Part shown: piece after piece, positions 63,401 to 64,000 of the stretch | Layout: each line of letters begins with the position of its first letter | Position numbering within the stretch: the stretch's first letter is position 1 | Source: G963668605 sp963668605 | Lineage (GTDB): Bacteria > Acidobacteriota > Terriglobia > Bryobacterales > Bryobacteraceae | Assembly: GCA_963668605.1 (NCBI GenBank) | Contig: OY764903.1 | Span: forward strand, 3,100,001 to 3,164,000 | DNA: 64,000 nt | Reading direction: 5' to 3' | The notes under the pieces: generated by a model | What the model saw: the letters and a program-made list of their open reading frames with translations, nothing else | Told to the model about the DNA's origin: nothing | Database searches by the model: none | Program-made: the position numbers and the translations under genes

Positions 63401-63983
63401 CGAGCGTAAACTCGGCGGAGCGGGAAGCGTTGCCGTCGAGGGCGATGTTGTTGGGAATATCGGTGGCGCCGGGAAGGTTGTAGTGGCCCGGCGCGATCAT
63501 AGATGTGACGCCGGGGGCCAGTTGCGCAAGGGACCAGGGGTTGCCGTTCGGAAGCGGCAACTCGGCGATACGGCGGCCCTCGATGATCATGCCGAGCGAA
63601 GCCGTCGAGGTCTCGAGCACCGAAGCCGAGGCGCTGACGTTCATGACTTCGGAGATGTTGCCCACCTCCAGGGCGACGTCCACCTGAAGGCGATCCGCCA
63701 CGCTGACCGTCAAGGGCCCACGCACGAATTTCCGGAAGCCCGCAATTTCGACTTCCAGCCGGTAAGAGCCCGGCAGCAGATAGGAGAGTTCGAAGTTGCC
63801 GTCGTCGTTCGTCGTGCCGGATGCGCCGGTGTTCGTGTCCAGATTTATCGCGCGAACCGACGCTTTAGGGACTACCGCCTTGCTGCTATCTGTGACCCGG
63901 CCCAAAATGGTGCCGCGTGATTCCTGGGCGACCAGTATTCCTGCCGGAAGAGCCAAAAGCAATACCGCCAAGCACTTGTTCAT
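60492..63983 (-). CDS. TonB-dependent receptor-like (Oar-type) outer-membrane protein 4
   Basis: 1163-residue outer-membrane receptor convergent with the regulator. Signal peptide MNKCLAVLLLALPAGILVAQ; carboxypeptidase-regulatory-like domain (RGTILGRVTDSSKAVVPKAS; DDGNFELSYLLPGSYRLEVE); plug (FTLDGVPNMQQRDVAFIPPA; SAGQINAVLKSGGNRFHGAL); barrel (YNGRNRTFFSYSYQAFKRRT; NLGLRYDYDGPTTERFNR); last strand LMFVGLKLLW. It is more like receptor 2 than 1 or 3. Its promoter lies at or beyond the right edge, so further genes of its operon may be outside the window. Confidence 0.9.
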   Translation of the reverse strand: MNKCLAVLLLALPAGILVAQESRGTILGRVTDSSKAVVPKASVRAINLDTNTGASGTTNDDGNFELSYLLPGSYRLEVEIAGFRKFVRGPLTVSVADRLQVDVALEVGNISEVMNVSASASVLETSTASLGMIIEGRRIAELPLPNGNPWSLAQLAPGVTSMIAPGHYNLPGATDIPNNIALDGNASRSAEFTLDGVPNMQQRDVAFIPPADIVEEFKVETATFDAAVGYSSAGQINAVLKSGGNRFHGALWEFNTSGPMRGTDFFTNKFIYDPGTGPITPQKIKDGHPSEVLNRYGGVATGPLFVPKIYNGRNRTFFSYSYQAFKRRTADHAFQNVPTAKGRTGDFSDLLALGSQYQIYDPATAAAIAGGRVQRRPFPGNVVPSSRIDKMALSLLQYYPMPNAPGTVDGLRNFASSVPFKNDYWGHTGRIDHVFSDRHRFFGRITKSELTNDTNNLFANIARGDDRGRWNNSIAFDDVYVFSPNFIANVRFGATRFDEINYHGSTGMDLTSLGFPAALVSQLDPRGAAFPQIVINGLADLGTDGGDRGITNYYTWAANFTRTTGNHSFRFGGEYRILQENGIGWGSVAPRLEFGNTWTRGPLDNAAGSPQGIGQGLAGFLLGLPTGGKIDFNPFYAEQSGYAGVYFQDDWRLTSRLTVNLGLRYDYDGPTTERFNRSVRNFDFTTASPVDAQARANYAKNPIPEVPVASFKSVGGLLFAGVGGNPRALWERDRNNFSPRIGLAWTPARNFVVRTGYGVYYDQLGISRRDINMTGFSTSNALTASPDNGVTFIASLANPFPGGLRQPAGAAGGLMTNVGQGVSFFDPTPVNPYVQRWTLSVQRSLPANVLAEVSYVGNRGTKLNVSRQLDPTPAQYLSQSPVRDQPTVDFLTARVANPFYPMLPGTGLAAAQIARSQLLRPYPQFTGLSVGLPAGSSWYHAMQVRVEKRFAQGYTFQTSYTWSKLMEATDYRNATDLVPEHVISAQDRPHRLIVSGIYEFPFGPSKRWLASRSVLGHVVGGWQAQGIYTAQSGAPLGFGNALFRGDVHDIPLPRGERSPDLWFNRDAGFDRIAANQLVNNIQIFPTRLTGVRQDGQNIWNLSLIKNFRIRESLRMQLRAESQNALNHAHFNAPNVNPVSSLFGIVNGTAGNPRLMFVGLKLLW

Positions 63984-64000
63984 AAGAGACCCCTATCCGG

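Overview
The window looks like the chromosome of an Acidobacteriota bacterium, most likely from the Bryobacterales/Solibacter group. This is inferred from gene content; no rRNA or other phylogenetic marker is present. The clues are four large Oar-like outer-membrane receptors with an N-terminal carboxypeptidase-regulatory-like domain, a membrane-anchored winged-helix regulator of a type common in that phylum, many sulfatases with twin-arginine leaders, high GC content, and frequent 4-bp ATGA gene overlaps.

Layout. 1-2606: two nearly identical group IIC introns in direct tandem on the minus strand, the second running off the left edge. 2607-9337: an antitoxin-like ORF, a sulfatase, a zinc-ribbon membrane protein and a Nudix hydrolase on the minus strand, then glgC, eno and gpmA on the plus strand, closed by a strong terminator. 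9429-12499: a third intron copy inside a composite palindromic (REP/BIME-like) repeat and itself interrupted by an intact IS630-family element. 12736-18340: an adaptor/RND pump/TolC-type efflux operon. 18494-20359: a fourth, diverged intron just behind the glpK terminator hairpin. 20398-25927: glpK with a coupled secreted hydrolase, then the copper operon copZ-copA-csoR. 25928-34003: homocysteine methyltransferase, lactonase, a LacI regulator divergent from a GH51 arabinofuranosidase, a nucleotidyltransferase and a chemoreceptor, interspersed with more REP-like repeats.

34195-63983 is a large carbohydrate-utilisation region: four Oar-like receptors, four of the window's five sulfatases, two GH28 enzymes, a putative (alpha/alpha)-toroid polysaccharide lyase, a two-domain secreted protein with a propeller like rhamnogalacturonan lyases, a secreted RraA-family protein, and a membrane-bound regulator divergent from a sulfatase-sulfatase-GH28-receptor operon. 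A perfect 23-bp palindrome lies between the regulator and that operon. Together with GH51, this suggests breakdown of a sulfated, galacturonate/arabinose-containing (pectin-like) polymer: sulfatases remove sulfate, GH28 and lyase enzymes cut the backbone, and the receptors import or bind products. The substrate is inferred.

The most unusual structural signal is the interplay of mobile elements. Group IIC introns use REP-like palindromes and a terminator hairpin as landing sites, have re-inserted at an occupied site to make a tandem, and show a mosaic patch of identity. I found no CRISPR array, tRNA, rRNA or prophage.
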